Assembly: GCA_030760725.1 (NCBI GenBank)
Contig: JASWHV010000010.1
Coordinates: 32,803,760 to 32,867,759 of the forward strand
Length of the DNA stretch: 64,000 nucleotides
Direction of reading: 5' to 3'
From: Neostapfia colusana
Taxonomy: Eukaryota; Streptophyta; Magnoliopsida; Poales; Poaceae
The notes beneath the pieces are model-generated. The model saw only the letters and a program-made list of their open reading frames with translations. It did not search any database and was not told the DNA's origin. Below, in pieces: positions 51,417 to 63,475 of this stretch; position 1 is the first letter of the stretch, and each line of letters starts with the position of its first letter. The position numbers and the translations under genes were made by a program.

Positions 51417-53147
51417 ATGGCTTCCAACCCGCTGTCAGAGAAGAAACGCGCTCGATCTCCTCCAGCAACAGCGTCGGTGCCAAGTCGGGATTCTGGGGTG
51501 CTTGACACTCCCTCCGGTGGCGACTCGAAGAGGCCCCGGGCTGATGCGCTGGGGGAAGCCTCTGGGGCGTCCCCTGTTCCGCCAGTCCAAGCGACTGCGG
51601 AGCGGCCGTCGGAGACGGTAGCGGGCTCTGGAAATCCTACCCCAGCTCGGAAGTCAGGGTTTAGAGCCCGCTGGAGTGTCCGCGCTTCCCGGCCTCCCCC
51701 GTCTTGCGGGGAATCTGTGCCGATGCGCTCGGAGCCAGGGGCAACTGCCGCGGCCCCCAGGCCAGCGCGGAATTCTCCTATTCCGGTGTGCCCGGACTCC
51801 GCGGCGGCGTCGTCTCTTCCTGCCGAGACGGCCACCGCGGCCCCCGAGCCAGCACAGGTTGTTCCTGCACTAGGCGGCCTGGCTTCTTCTCCAGCACCGT
51901 CTTCCCCGGCTCGTCCCTCTCCTCAGGTCAAGGAGCCAGAAGCTGAAAAGAGCCCGGCTGGCCTGGCTGCCAGAGCCGCGGAGCCAGCTTCTACTGATCG
52001 GCGTCTCGTCTCGGCGGCTGGCGCGTCGGCTCTTCCTGAGGACGAGGTAATGGAGGAGGTCGGAGGGACTGCCCCAGCCTCTGTTGCTCCATTGCCTCTG
52101 GCGGACGCCTTCGCGCTTGCCGATTCGAGCGTCCTGCAGTTCTTGGCTGCGCTAGGGCGCGAGCGGGAGGAGTATACGGTTGAACGGGACCGCCTCCTCA
52201 TCTGGGGGAACCTTTTGCGGTAGAGGACCGCGAAGGTTAAGAGCGAGCTCGACTCCAGGCGGGAGTTGCTCGACTTCAGGGAAGCGCTCGTCGACCGGAT
52301 GAAACGGGCTGTTGACCGCATGGACACCCAGTCGCGGCGGATCAACAGGGAGGCCCTGGAGGCACACGCCCGGGCCGAAGAGAGCCTCTCTGCTGCTGTG
52401 GAAATATGACAGCGGTTGGAGCGCCGCGAACTCGCCGTCGAGGAGCGGGAGCGTTCCGTGGCAGCTGAGGCAGAGAGGGTCGCCGCGCAGCTGGCCGCGG
52501 GCGAGGATGACCTCCGAGCTCGGATGGAGGAGCTGGAGATCCTGAAGGCAGACCTTGACCTGAGGGAGGAACAGGTCTCCCATGATCGCCGGGCGGTCTT
52601 GGACCGGGAGTTGACTGCTGGCTTCAAGGCCGCTGAGTTGGAGCGGCTAGCCGAGACTCTCCGCCTTCGGGAGAGTTCCCTGGCGGCCAAGGAGAAGGAA
52701 TTCTCCGAGAGGAACCTGGAGGCTCTGCAGGCGGCCCGCCGCGAGGTGGAGGAGCTCTCAGCCTTACGGTCCTCCGAGGCCCTTGCGGTCTCAAGCTTCG
52801 TGGATCGAGCGGGGTCCGCCCTGATCCCTCTTGGCTTCAGTCCGGTGAGGGCCGCAACTCCCGCATTGAAGGTGGCAGAGGTGATCCCTGCATTGGAGTC
52901 GATCGGCGCCAAGCTGGACAGACTCGACTCGGTGGTCGCCAGTGAGCTTGAAGCCGAGGGCCGCGGATTAGCTTTAGAGGTCGCCTCGCATGTGCTGGCA
53001 TGCTTCAAGAGCCGCGACCCCTCTTTCTCGCTGGAGCCAGCAAGATAGGGCCCAGCCGCGGAGCGGGAGGAAGCTGCCAGGGCTGAAGTCGAGGATGTGG
53101 CCGCCCTTGTAGCCGCAAGGTTCCGGCGAGAGCCGGGAGGTCCTTAG
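51417..53147 (+). pseudogene. A5 antisense coiled-coil ORF, three nonsense codons
   Basis: ATG 51417-51419 to TAG 53145-53147, exactly 577 codons as in A3, with no frameshift. In-frame stops at 52221-52223 (TAG, Glu elsewhere), near 52407-52409 (TGA, Arg elsewhere) and 53046-53048 (TAG, Glu elsewhere). Domain layout as in A1. All three stops are single-base changes. Confidence 0.82.
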
Positions 53148-54520
53148 GACTTGTTTCTCCCTTTTTTATCGAGTCTGTAGTCCAGCTCATGGAGCCTTGC
53201 TTAATTTGACTCTCTCGGATACTTGTGTCTGTGATGCTTTTTCCCTCCTTCTTGGCTTTGCCTGGCTGAGTCCTTAGCTCCGCAAGGTACTCAGAGGCCA
53301 TTTCCAATCTCGGAGCTTCGCACAGACACCCTCCTCGGGTCCTAACCGTGTTAGGGGCCCCAGGAGGTCTCTGAACGTCGCCCTATGGGGGGCTCCAAAT
53401 CTGCCGGCCACGTGGTGGGTACGGAGCTCCTCCTCAAGAGACGGGAGCTCCGGTCATGTTGGACACGTAGGACTTTCGGAGCCCTCCCGCTGAGGGGGGA
53501 GGTCCTGTTCCTGCCCGCCACGTGGCGAGCCCGGAGCCCTCCTCAAGGAAGGAGAGAGTTCCGGGCCTGCTGGACACTTGGGGCCCCCGGGCCCCGCCCC
53601 TGCTGGAGGGGCAGGTCCCGGTCCTTCCAGTCCAAGGCCGGTGTAGCTGGTAGCTCCTTTCCCCCCGCTTCATGCAGTCCCTGTTGCCGTAACCTGAAGG
53701 TCCTGCACACAGGTAGAGGAAACGTAATTCTCCTCGGGGGGTCCTCCCCTCCCGTCTCCTAGTCTTATCCGTCTTATGGTCCTGACCTGCTATACGGGGC
53801 TTGGGCAATTCTGTGCACGAGGCGCCGGAGCTCTGGCTCCCTCCGAGGTCCAGGTACGGCCGTCCGATCCGTAGTACCGGGCCATGCGCTGGGGAAGCAG
53901 AGTGCACGCGCTTTGGGTTCATGACCAGGCAAAGCTGACGTACTCCCCTGGACCTCCGGAGAGCAGGATGCGCATGCTTTGGGCTCTGGGCCGGCTAAGC
54001 TGGATACGCACCCTGGACCCCCTATGCACAACGCTGGCCTTTCCTGGAGGTGACCAACTGGCACCGCAACACCTGACTGGGGGAGGCCCGAGAGACTCAC
54101 TCGGCCATCGGCAGGTGCCTCAAGCGCAGCCGCCTTCGGGAGGATAGCAAATGCCGACTATGGATGAGCGCAGGAGAGAGGGAGCTAGACGTATGATGAA
54201 CATACAGAGATAGTGCAATCATAAAAATTAATGCATAATTTAAATGAGCGCATGAGAGGGAGCTAAGTAGAACAGGTCTCTGTATTTGTGCCCATAGGTG
54301 GAACTCTGGCTGTACATGGGGGCAATGTTCCGCCTCGTCTACAAGGGAAGCAAGACTCTACGTGCTCAGGGTCGGAACCAGGCTAAACTGGACGTAGTCC
54401 TGTACCGTCCCTTGAGACTTAGCTACCCCAAGCTCTGGTCCTAAGTTCTATGGGGTCTATTACAGAAGTGAATAACCCTGTTCTACCGATGCTCAGTAAG
54501 TAGGACTTACAGTGTTGCTT
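53148..54520 (-). other. A5 spacer
   Basis: Non-coding, conserved with A1 8677-10047. Internal G-box-like block 53400-53600 (CCACGTGGTGGG, CCACGTGGCGAG); AT island 54224-54250. Confidence 0.65.
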
Positions 54521-55040
54521 CATGGCAAGGATTTTTTGGGAATGGATCCCACTCTCGGTTGAAAGGCATGTATACCTGGGGCGGCAGCTTTCATGATTCG
54601 GAAGGGACCTTCCCTGCTGGGGGAGAGCTTATGGGTCCTTCTTGGAATATAGCGTGCCGCTTCCCCAGGTTGCCCTCTTGCGGGCCCCCGTCGCATTTGG
54701 TTCTTTGGCGGTAGTGCTTAGAGCATTAGCCGAGACCGTGCGTTGTGGGGTGTTCCCTGCAAGCTGAGTCTTGTCGAAGTTGTTATCTTCACGCTGGATC
54801 AGGTCCTGCATGGCTTCTCTCGGGGGCCCCCGGGGAGTTCTCCCCTTCTGGCTAAGGCCTTCAAGGGGTAGGTGGACCCGGGCTCGCCTTGGATGACCTA
54901 TGGCGTCTTCCCCTTCTGGCAAGGCCTCCAAGGGGTTGACGGACCATAGGCGGCCCCCGAGAGGTATGTTCGAGGCACGGAGGCGTGCCGTAGCTGGCTA
55001 ACGCCTTGGCCCGTCATCGTCGGAACTGGAGTCCTCACCG
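54521..55040 (-). pseudogene. A5 degraded integrase C-terminus and linker
   Basis: 54525-54830 matches A1 10048-10350 and thus the integrase C-terminus of Au1, without a usable frame. 54830-55040 is the linker with the CCTTCAAGGGG units up to the gag stop. Confidence 0.6.
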
Positions 55041-56744
55041 TCATGCAGTCTTTATGACACGCTGAGGCTCCTGGAACCCCACCTGGTGGGCAGCGGTGAC
55101 TGGGGCATCGGCCTTCTGTTTGCCATCCCTCTGAGGGTAGGGCGGTGCTTCAGCCCTCTGCTGTCTTCCATTGCGGAAGCGCTCTGCGAGCCTCTGGATC
55201 TCCCAGCACTCGGCAGCAGTATGGTTGCAGGTGCCATGTACGGGACATAGCCCGCCTTGGCCACTGTATGGGGCCGGTGATTGCCGCTGCCTCTTGTCGG
55301 GGCGTGGCCCCCGAGCTCCACTGGTTGTCGCAGCTGCGGTGACGGGGCCCGTGAATGGTGACTTCATCTTCCTGCTCCCCCGGTTCTTGGTCTTCTTGCC
55401 ACCCCCATAGGCAGCAGCGCCGGACCCGGGCTGCCCTCCTGACTCGGAGGTCGGCAGTGCATGCCAGTTCCGCCCTTCAGCTGCTCTGGCGCACTTGTCC
55501 GCCAGGCTGAAGAGCTCCGAGACGTCGCGGACCTCTCTGGTCGCGAGCTTCTCAAGCATTTTCTCGTCCTGGACACCCTGTCGGAATGCCACCACCACAG
55601 AGGCGCTTTGGATATGTGGGATGGTGTTGCGCACCTGAGAGAACCGCTGGATGAAAGAGCACAGCGACTCCCCAGGTTGTTGTTTGACGGCGTGGAGGTC
55701 GAGCTCCGTGCCGGGACGGGTGTAGGAGCTGCCGAAGTTGGCGACGAACTGCCGGCAGAGCTCACCCCAGGAGGTTATGGACCCCTGAGGTAGATTCATG
55801 AGCCAGGACCGGGCTGGGCCGGTCAAGGCGACGGGGAAGTAGTTGGCCATGACAGCCTCGTCGCCTCCTGCAGCAAGTACGGCGGTGGAGTAGATCTGGA
55901 GGAACTCCGCTGGGTTGACGCTACTGTCGTACTTCTCGGGCAAGTGCGGGCGAAACTTGCGCGGCCACCTTGCGAAGCGAAGGTGGGGTGCAAGGGCCGC
56001 ACATCCTGCACCTGCTGCTGCAGGTACCGGCGCTGCGAACAGGTGGTTCGCACCTGGCACCGCGTATCCAGGCATGGGCAAGGCTGCACCATAGACCGGG
56101 GCCGCTACTTGCGGCGCATATGGTGGTGGCATATGTTGCGCAGCATATGCCTAAGGCGGGGCTCGCATGGCGAAGGCCTGCCCTTCTGGTTGCGTCGAGG
56201 CCGACGACATGATGTTGCCTGCCTCATGATTGCGACGCCTTTCTCGACGTCGCTCGAGGTACACCCGGGCGTCCTGCCCCAAGTGGCACCGTTCCAGTTC
56301 CCTTCGCAGGTCCGGCGACACGAGCCTGGAGGAGCTGGAATCCGCCGTTAGCCCGTCAACCGTGGGTGTGCGTGTCAGCGACACAGCCGGTTTCCCTGGG
56401 CGCCGTCCTCGCCGAAACCTAGGGTTCGCAGCGGCGACGACGAGGCGGTCCACCTCGCGGACCCATTGTTGGGTCGCTGAATGGGGCGCATCCCCCGCAG
56501 GTGGGTTGCTCAACAGCGCTCTTGCTGCAGCTAGCGCACCTCCATGGTGTACGCTCAGCGCTGCAGAAGACCTCACACTGGTCGGGGCCTGCATAGCCGG
56601 AGTCGGCGTTGCCGGAGTCGGCTGCTGGCTACCCGCTTGTGCCGACACACTCCGTCCTGAGTGTGTCGACATGTACTCCCCAGTGGTCACGGTCCGCTGT
56701 GAACGCGGGGGAGGAGAGTTTAGCGCTGAAGGAAGCTTGGTCAT
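55041..56744 (-). pseudogene. gag: A5 gag, one nonsense codon and altered C-terminus
   Basis: ATG 56742-56744 (MTKLPSALNSPP). A TAG at 56151-56153 replaces a Gln codon (APP-stop-AYAAQHM); the same frame continues to 55041. Capsid domain and CPVHGTCNHTAAEC are intact. A 2-bp loss near 55050 makes the frame end VIKTA instead of running to the SSSDxDGPRR tail of A1, A3 and A4. Confidence 0.85.
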
Positions 56745-56784
56745 CTTCGTCGGCGGGAACTCGTCGCGCTAGGGGAAAAGCCCC

Positions 56785-56799
56785 CTACCTGGCGCGCCA
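56785..56799 (-). other. A5 primer binding site
   Basis: TGGCGCGCCAGGTAG, two bases from the LTR. Confidence 0.85.
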
Positions 56800-56801
56800 A
56801 A

Positions 56802-57898
56802 TGTCGAAGTGTTCGGTCAACACTTCCCTGGGTCTGCACTGGGCAGCCCGCGGAGGTTCTTTTTTCGGAGGGGCTAGTTCCTAGCGGAGAGCTTGCGCAG
56901 ATGGACGAGTTAGTGAGAGCTTGACACAGAGAGTTTTACGTGGTTCAGGCCGCCGGAGCGTAAAACCCTACGTCCACGGCGAGCTATGGAGCTCGCTGTA
57001 TTGCTTTCTGCTCAGGGCCGGGGGCCTGAGCTTGGGGGTGAGTTACAGCTTGAGAGTGTATGGCTAGCGTATGAGTTGCAAAATGCGAACCCTTGCTATC
57101 GACGCCTACCCGAGCCTTTTATAGTCCAAGACTCGGGCGGCTTACAAGGGGTGCCGGGACCCGACAGGTGGTCCCGGGAAGATTGTCTATTATCTGCCGT
57201 ATCTGTAGTTACGCCGGTAGTTGCCTCTGGTCGAAGGCTTCTGAGTCTTCATCTTGCCGCCCTGCCCATGCCGCAAGCTAGTCGTAGTGGTTGATGACGG
57301 CGCAGGCGGCATGGGATGTCTTGTCGCGGCGTTTATTACCTGGCAGGTTCTGACACCGCGCGCCAGTCTGTGATGCGACTGGGCGCAACGGCACCTGACA
57401 GGCGCGTGCTCCGCGTTTCCGCGTCTTTGGAAGACGCGGGCCTTGAATACCTTGTACGGGCAAGGTGTGGGGCGCCTTTACGCCCGCTGCCTACCACTCG
57501 GGAGCAGGCAGCACCGTTCTTCTGGCCACGTGGCGGGTCCGGAGCTCTCCTCTGAGGAGAGGGAGGTCCGGCCCCGCTGGACGCGTGGCGCCTTCGGACC
57601 TCTCTCCCGCGGAGGGAGAGGTCCGGCTTCTGTATGCCATGTGGCAGGCCCGGAGCTCTCCTCTGAGGAGAGGGAGGTCCGGCCCGCTGGACGCGTGGCG
57701 TCTTTGGACCTCTCTCCCGCGGAGGGGGAGGTCCGGCTTCTGTATGCCACATGGCGGGCCCGGAGCTCTCCTCTGAGGAGAGGGAGGTCCGGCCCCGCCA
57801 GACGCGTGGCGCCTTCGGAGCTCTCCCTGCGGAGAAGGGCGAGCACCTTAGGCATTTTACCCAGTGCGCGGGGGTACCCCATATCTGAGGTACCGACA
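56802..57898 (-). repeat. A5 5' LTR (1097 bp)
   Basis: TGTCGAAGTG (56802) to GGTACCGACA (57898). TATA at 57116-57123. Of the three G-box palindromes only the first is intact (57525-57534); the others read CCATGTGGCA (57636) and CCACATGGCG (57747), C-to-T or G-to-A changes at the central CpG. Confidence 0.95.
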
Positions 57899-60480
57899 AC
57901 GCCTACTCGGGTTTCCATCAGATCCCCATGTCTAGGGAGGACGAGGAGCACACCTCCTTCATCACAGTAGACGGCCTTTATTGCTATGTGTCTATGCCTT
58001 ACGGCCTAAAGAATGCACTCCCCACCTTTGTGCTGGCGATGCACAAAACCTTTGGGGAGTTAATAAGAGACCTAGTTGAGGTGTATGTCGATGACATAGT
58101 TGTCAAGGTCAAGCAGGGTTCATCCCTACTAGATAACCTAGCTTTAGTCTTTGACAAGTTGCGCTCTACGCGCACCAAGCTGAACCCAGATAAATGTGTG
58201 TTCGGCGTGTCCTCTGGGAAGCTCTTAGGGTTCCTGGTCTCACACCGAGGGATTGAGGCCAACCCAGAGAAGATCAAGGCCATCAACTTGATGCGTCCCC
58301 CTGTCCGCGTCAAGGATGTTCAGAGACTCACAGGATGTCTAGCCGCGGTGAGTCAGTTTATACCGAGGCTAGCAGAGTGGGCACTCCCTTTCTTTAAGCT
58401 CCTGCGCAAGTCAGGCCCCTTTGCCTGGACTGACGAAGCAGAAGAGGCTTTCCAGGAGTTGAAGCGACTCCTGACGACCCTACCTATCATGGTAGCCCCT
58501 GAGCCCGGGGAGCACTTGCTGCTCTACATTGCGGCGACAACAGAAGTGGTGAGTATGGTCCTTGTCGCGGAGCGGCCAGACCCCTCACCCTCGCAACCTG
58601 CTCCGGTAGCAGAAGACAGACGCCAGGGGGCCCTGCAGGGCCAAGACGGTCTCCCGGACCCCCTGGAGGTCCAAGTCGACCTCCCGGAGGCCCAGGACGG
58701 CCTCCCGGACCCCCAAGATAAATCTCCAGGGTCCAATTGGGATCTCCCGGAGGTCCCTCAAGACCCCCCGGAGCTCCCAGATGATCAAGAAAGCTTAAGG
58801 GCCTCCGGGTCCCAGTTCCCGGAGGCCCCCGTGGGTCCACCCACCTCCGGCGGACCGGGGCCAATGGACGAGGAGCTCCCAAGCTTAAGAGAGAGGGTTC
58901 AAACCATACAGAGGCCTGTCTACTACATCAGCGAAGTACTTCATGATGCCAAGACAGGGTACCTAGAAGTCCACAAGCTGCTGTATGCGGTGCTCGTGGC
59001 CTCCAGGAAGCTCCGCCATTACTTCCAGGCCCACCGGGTCTCGGTAGTCACCTCGTATCCGCTGAAGACAATTCTTCACAGCACCCATGCGACTGGCAAC
59101 GTTGCTAAATGGGCGGCGGAGCTGGCAGAGATTGAGCTGGACTTCCTCCCACGCCATGCAGTCAAGAGCCAAGCACTGGCTGACTTTGTGGCGGAGTGGA
59201 CACCAACGAAGACCGACCCAGGGGGCCATGAAGGCAGTAAGCCAGAGCCCCAAGCTCCGGTCTTCACCGAACCTCAATGGACTCTTTTCTTCGACGGCTC
59301 CTTGCGAAAGCAGGGGGCCGGTGCCGGCGTACTGCTCCTCATGCCATCGGGGGAACAGTTTGGGTATATGGTGCGTCTAAATTTCAAGGCAACCAACAAC
59401 ATGGCGGAGTATGAAGCACTCATCTTTGGCCTGCAGACAGCCCTGTCTTTAGGCGCTCGCCAGTTGTTGGCACAGGGCGACTCCCAACTGGTCATCAAGC
59501 AAGTCAAGGGCGAATGCTCCTGCAATGACCCGCAGCTAGCTGCGTATCTGCTTCACGTACAGATGTTGGAGAAAGAATTCCTCGCCTTGTACCTGCATCA
59601 CGTACCACACGCTGGTAATGCCGCAGCTGACAACCTTTCAACGAAGGCTTCCACTGGAGCCCCCGCGCCCGAACGAGTTTTCGAGAGGACGTTGCTGCGG
59701 CCTACAGCCCGGCCCGCCGAGTCGGGCGAAGGGGGCTTGACAAGCACCTCGAAGCTGGCGGTCCCGGCGGCCCTACAGCCATGGATGCCGCCAAGGATCG
59801 TAAGCGTCACTGGGGACTCCGTGCAACCCAGCGCTCAAGATCCAGGAGCTCAAGTCAGACCCGATGCATGGATCACGGAGATCCGGGACTACTTGAAGGA
59901 CAATATCCTCCCTGATGAACATGCAACCGCTGAACGGATTGCACGTATGGCTAAGAGGTACGTGCTGGTAGAGGGGGATCTCTACCAGCATGGCGCCAAC
60001 CACATCCTATTGAGGTGCATAACCCAGGGGGAAGGCTGCGACTTGCTCGCTGAGATCCATGGAGGCGAATGTGGAAGTCATTCTTCCTCACGCACGCTTG
60101 TCGGTAAAGCCTTCCGGCATGGCTTCTACGGGCCGACAGCACTCCAGGATGCCGTCAAGCTGGTCGAGAGCTGCAAGGCGTGCCAGTTCCACGCGAAGCA
60201 GATCCATACACCGGCTCAGGCGGTACAGATGATCCCGCCCTCGTGGCCGTTTGCCGTATGGGGGCTGGACATCCTGGGACCATTTCCCAGAACCGTCGGG
60301 GGATTCCGGTACCTTTATGTCACCATCGACAAGTTCACCAAGTGGCCGGAAGCTACACCAGTTGTCACCATCAACAAACAATCCGCAGTAAAGTTCATCA
60401 AGTCTATTGTCTGCCGGTTCGGGGTCCCAAACAGGATCATCACCGACAACGGGACCCAGTTCACCAGCGCAGCATTCTAA
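57899..60480 (+). pseudogene. pol: Au2 RT, RNase H, archaeal RNase H and integrase core
   Basis: One 860-codon open frame. RT lacks the N-terminal fingers (removed by A5) but keeps the FHQIPM box and YVDD (58084-58095). RNase H follows, split by a Pro/Asp-rich insert at about 58576-58902. The archaeal-type RNase H is complete: Asp in FFDGS (59293-59295), Glu in NNMAEYEAL, Asp in AQGDSQLV, and AADNLS. Integrase has the zinc-binding EIHGGECGSHS/ESCKACQFH and two core Asp residues (WGLDILGPF, RIITDNGTQF). A TAA at 60478-60480 (Gln in Au1, AAFQDYCEDLG) stops it just before the catalytic Glu. A conserved Trp is Gly in FYGPTAL (FYWPTAL in Au1). Confidence 0.92.
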
Positions 60481-61103
60481 GACTACTGCGAGGACCTTGG
60501 TATTCAGGTATGCTATGCCTCTGTTGCCCACCCGAGGAGCAATGGGCAAGTTGAGAGGGCCAACGCGGAGATTCTCCGGGGCCTTAAGACTCGCACATTC
60601 GCCAGCCTGAAGAAACATGGTGCCAATTGGGTAGATGAGCTTCCGAGCACACTATGGGCTAACCGGACATCCCAGAGCCGGGCCACCGGGGAGACACCCT
60701 TCTTCATGGTGTATGGGGCTGAAGCTGTACTTCCCCCAGAAATCACCATGAAGTCTCACCGTGTCCGGGCTTATGACGAAGCCCCGCAGGACAACCACCG
60801 GCGTGGAGAAATCGACCTCGCCGATGAGGTCCGATTACATGCAGCACTCCGTAATGCGCGGTACAGACAAGCGCTTCGGCGCTACCACCAGATGTCTGTG
60901 CGTGCCCGGGAGCTGCAGGAAGGTGACCTGGTGTTGCGGCGCATACTTTCTCGTGAAGGGGCCCACAAACTCTCCCCTAGTTGGAAGGCCCCTTCCGAGT
61001 CGCGAAAGTATGCCGCCCCGGGTGTGTGCGCCTTTCCACCGAGGATGGGGACCTGCTCCCGAACCCTTGGAACATAGAACACCTGCGTAAGTTCTACCCC
61101 TAG
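60481..61103 (+). pseudogene. pol: Au2 integrase C-terminal part
   Basis: Continues in the same frame after the TAA: DYCEDLGIQV, catalytic Glu in SNGQVERANAE, FFMVYGAEAVLPPEITM. A one-base loss near 60985 (AGTTGGAAGG versus AGTTGGGAAGG in Au1) shifts the last 40 codons. The expected end KFYP-stop is at 61101-61103. Confidence 0.85.
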
Positions 61104-61233
61104 AGCAAAAATAGGACAGTACTTTCTTTTCGTAATAAACTCCAGAGTCCAGCAGCAGCGCTCGGAGCAGCTAAACCCCAGGGGACGGTCCAGGACTACG
61201 TTCAGCTTTGCCTGGTTCCGACTCCAAGTGCTT

Positions 61234-62357
61234 TGTCGAAGTGTTCGGTCGACACTTCCCCCGGGACTGCACTGGGCAGCCCGCGGAGGTTCTTTTTTCG
61301 GTGGGGCTAGTCTCTAGCGGAGAGCTTGCGCGGATGGACGAGTTAGTAAGAGCTTGACACGGCGAGTTTTACGTGGTTCAGGCCGCCGGAGCGTAAAACC
61401 CTACGTCCACGGCGAGCTATGGTGCTCGCTGTATTGCTTGCTGCTCAGGACTGGAGGCCAGAGCTCGGGGGTGAGTTACAGCTTGAGAGTGTATGGCTAG
61501 CGTATGAGTTGCAAAGTGCAAACCCAGGGGTGCGGATGGCTAGAGTCCGACCCCTGCTAACGTCGCCTACCCGAGCCTTTTATAGTCCAAGACTCGGGTG
61601 GCTTAAAAGGGGGGCCGGGACCCGACAGGTGGTCCCGGGGAGATTGACTGATATCTACCATATCTGCAGTTATGCCGGTAGTTGTCTCTGCCGAAGGCTT
61701 CTAAGTCTTCGTCTTGTAGCTCTGCCCATGCCGCATGCTAGTCGTAGCGGATGATGACGGCGGGGGAGGCATGGGATGTCTTGTCACTGCGTTTATTGGC
61801 TGGCAGGCTCTGACACTGCGCGCCAGTCTGTGATGCGACTGGGCGCAACGGCACCTGACAGAGGCGTGCTCCGCGTCTCCGCGTCTTGGGAAGGCGCGGG
61901 CCTTGAATACCTTGTACGGGCAAGGTATGGGGCGTCTTTACGCCCGCTGCCTATCGCTCGGGGGCAGGCAGCGCCGTTCTGCTGGCCACATGGCGGGCCC
62001 GGAGCCCTCCTCAGAAGAGAGGGGGGTCCAGCCCCGCAGGACACGTGGAGGCTTTGGACCTCTCCCCACGGAGGGGGAGGTTCGGCTTCTGTTGGCCACG
62101 TGGCGAGCCCGGATCTCCTCTCTGAGGAGAGGGGGGTATGGCCTCTCCGGACACGCGGCACCTTCGGACCTCTCTCCCGTGGAGGGGGAGGTCCGGCTTC
62201 TGTATGCCACGTGGTGGGCCGGAGCTCTCCTCTGAGGAGAGGGAGGTCCGGCCCCACTAGACGCGTGGCGCCTTTGGAGCTCTCCCTGCGGAGAAGGGCG
62301 AGATCCTTAGGCATTTTCCCCTGTGCGCGGGGGTACCCCATATCGAGGGTACCGACA
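61234..62357 (-). repeat. B3 3' LTR (1124 bp)
   Basis: TGTCGAAGTG (61234) to GAGGGTACCGACA (62357). B-form end variant. The longer length comes partly from an extra GGTGCGGATGGCTAGAGTCC-type segment near 61530 also present in B1. Confidence 0.93.
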
Positions 62358-62546
62358 GTGGCCCCCCGTCCCATCTCGGGGGAGATAGCGAGCACGAGGT
62401 GGGACCTTCGTCTCTTCTGATCTGCGCACTCTCTTGTGTTGAGTACTCCCTGTGCTGGCAGGGTCTTGACGGCTTCGATGTTCAGCCTCTTAGGAGAGGG
62501 TGAAGTCTGACATCGGAGCTCGGCCCGGCTGTGGGGGCGGAGGTCC
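62358..62546 (-). other. B3 region next to the 3' LTR
   Basis: Same as B2 42095-42283; no antisense ORF. Confidence 0.6.
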
Positions 62547-63006
62547 GGAAGTCATCGGAGCTCAGGCCAGCGAAGGGCGTGAGGTCCGGCATCAGCGCTC
62601 GCCTCTGAGAGGAGGGCGAGGGCTGGCCTCATAGCTCGGCCTGGCAGTGGAGGCGGAGTCCGGAAGTCATCGGAGCTCAGGCCAGCGAAGGGCATGAGGT
62701 CCGGCATCAGCGCTCGCCTCTGAAAGAAGGGCGAGAGCTGGCCTCGGAGCTCGTCCTGGCTGTGGAGGCGGAGTCCGGAAGTCATCGGAGCTCAGGCCAG
62801 CGAAGGGCGTGAGGTCCGGCGTCAGCGCTCGCCTCTGAAAGGAGGGCGAGGGCTGGCCTTGGAGCTCGGCCTGGCTGTGGAGGCGGAGTCCGGAAGTCAT
62901 CGGAGCTCAGGCCAGCGAAGGGCGTGAGGTCCGGCATCAGCGCTCGCCTCTGAAAGGTGGGCGAGGGCTGGCCTCGGAGCTCGGCCCAGCTGTGGGGGCG
63001 GAGGTC
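62547..63006 (-). repeat. 115-bp tandem repeat, four copies (B3)
   Basis: Unit starts GGAAGTCATCGG at 62547, 62662, 62777 and 62892, each 115 bp apart; the next start at 63007 diverges after GGAA. Units contain CGGAGCTC and CAGCGCTCGCCTCTGA. Confidence 0.92.
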
Positions 63007-63475
63007 CGGAACTGCTCAGTGGTCCCCCCTTTCCTATCCCTTAGTCTCATTTGGCTTACTGTCCGAGGCCGGAATACGGGGCTTGGGTAATCCAGTGCAC
63101 TTGGTCCCAGAGGTCTGGCCCCAGCCCCAGTCAGGGTGTAACCGCCTGGCCCCCTGGTACTCAGACCGTAGCGTCTGGGGGCAGAGTGCGCATGCTTTTG
63201 GTGCAAGACCGGGCAAAGCAAGGCTCCTGACCCCCCGTTCTAGCGTAGGTCTTTTCTCGGAGGAGACCAACTGGCGGTGCAGTGCCCTTATAGAGGGAGA
63301 TCCAAAAGGCCACCGGGCCTCTGGCAGGTACCCCAAGCACTACCACCTTCGGCAGGACGGCAAATATCGACTATGCATGAGAGCAGGAAAGAGGAACCGA
63401 GTGTACAATGGACGCACACTGTCTAGAGCGTGGGGAGGTGTTCATATAAATTAATGCGTAATTTAAATAAACACC
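63007..63475 (-). other. B3 spacer
   Basis: Nearly identical to B2 42630-43097, ending at AAACACC where the next LTR is inserted (B2 continues TAAGTAAGC). Confidence 0.65.

Larger units (their letters stand above)
50302..57898 (-). mobile_element. A5: near-complete A-form element
   Basis: Sense order: 5' LTR 57898-56802, PBS, gag, integrase remnant, spacer, antisense ORF, inverted repeat, then the shared short LTR as 3' LTR. The right flank is the RT gene of Au2 (ACGCC, which fits the interrupted codons for LDAYSGF); the left flank is A4, not Au2. Confidence 0.88.
57899..61233 (+). mobile_element. Au2: pol part of a second full-coding Tat-type element
   Basis: Starts in the middle of the RT gene, directly after the A5 LTR, and runs through RNase H, archaeal-type RNase H and integrase to the post-integrase spacer, where B3 interrupts it at 61233. 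The gag and 5' LTR are not found in the window. Sequence very close to Au1. Confidence 0.9.
61234..63475 (-). mobile_element. B3: 3' part of a B-form element
   Basis: 3' LTR, polypurine region, 115-bp array and spacer, cut at 63475 by another LTR. It sits in the post-integrase spacer of Au2; the five bases before it are TGCTT. Confidence 0.87.
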
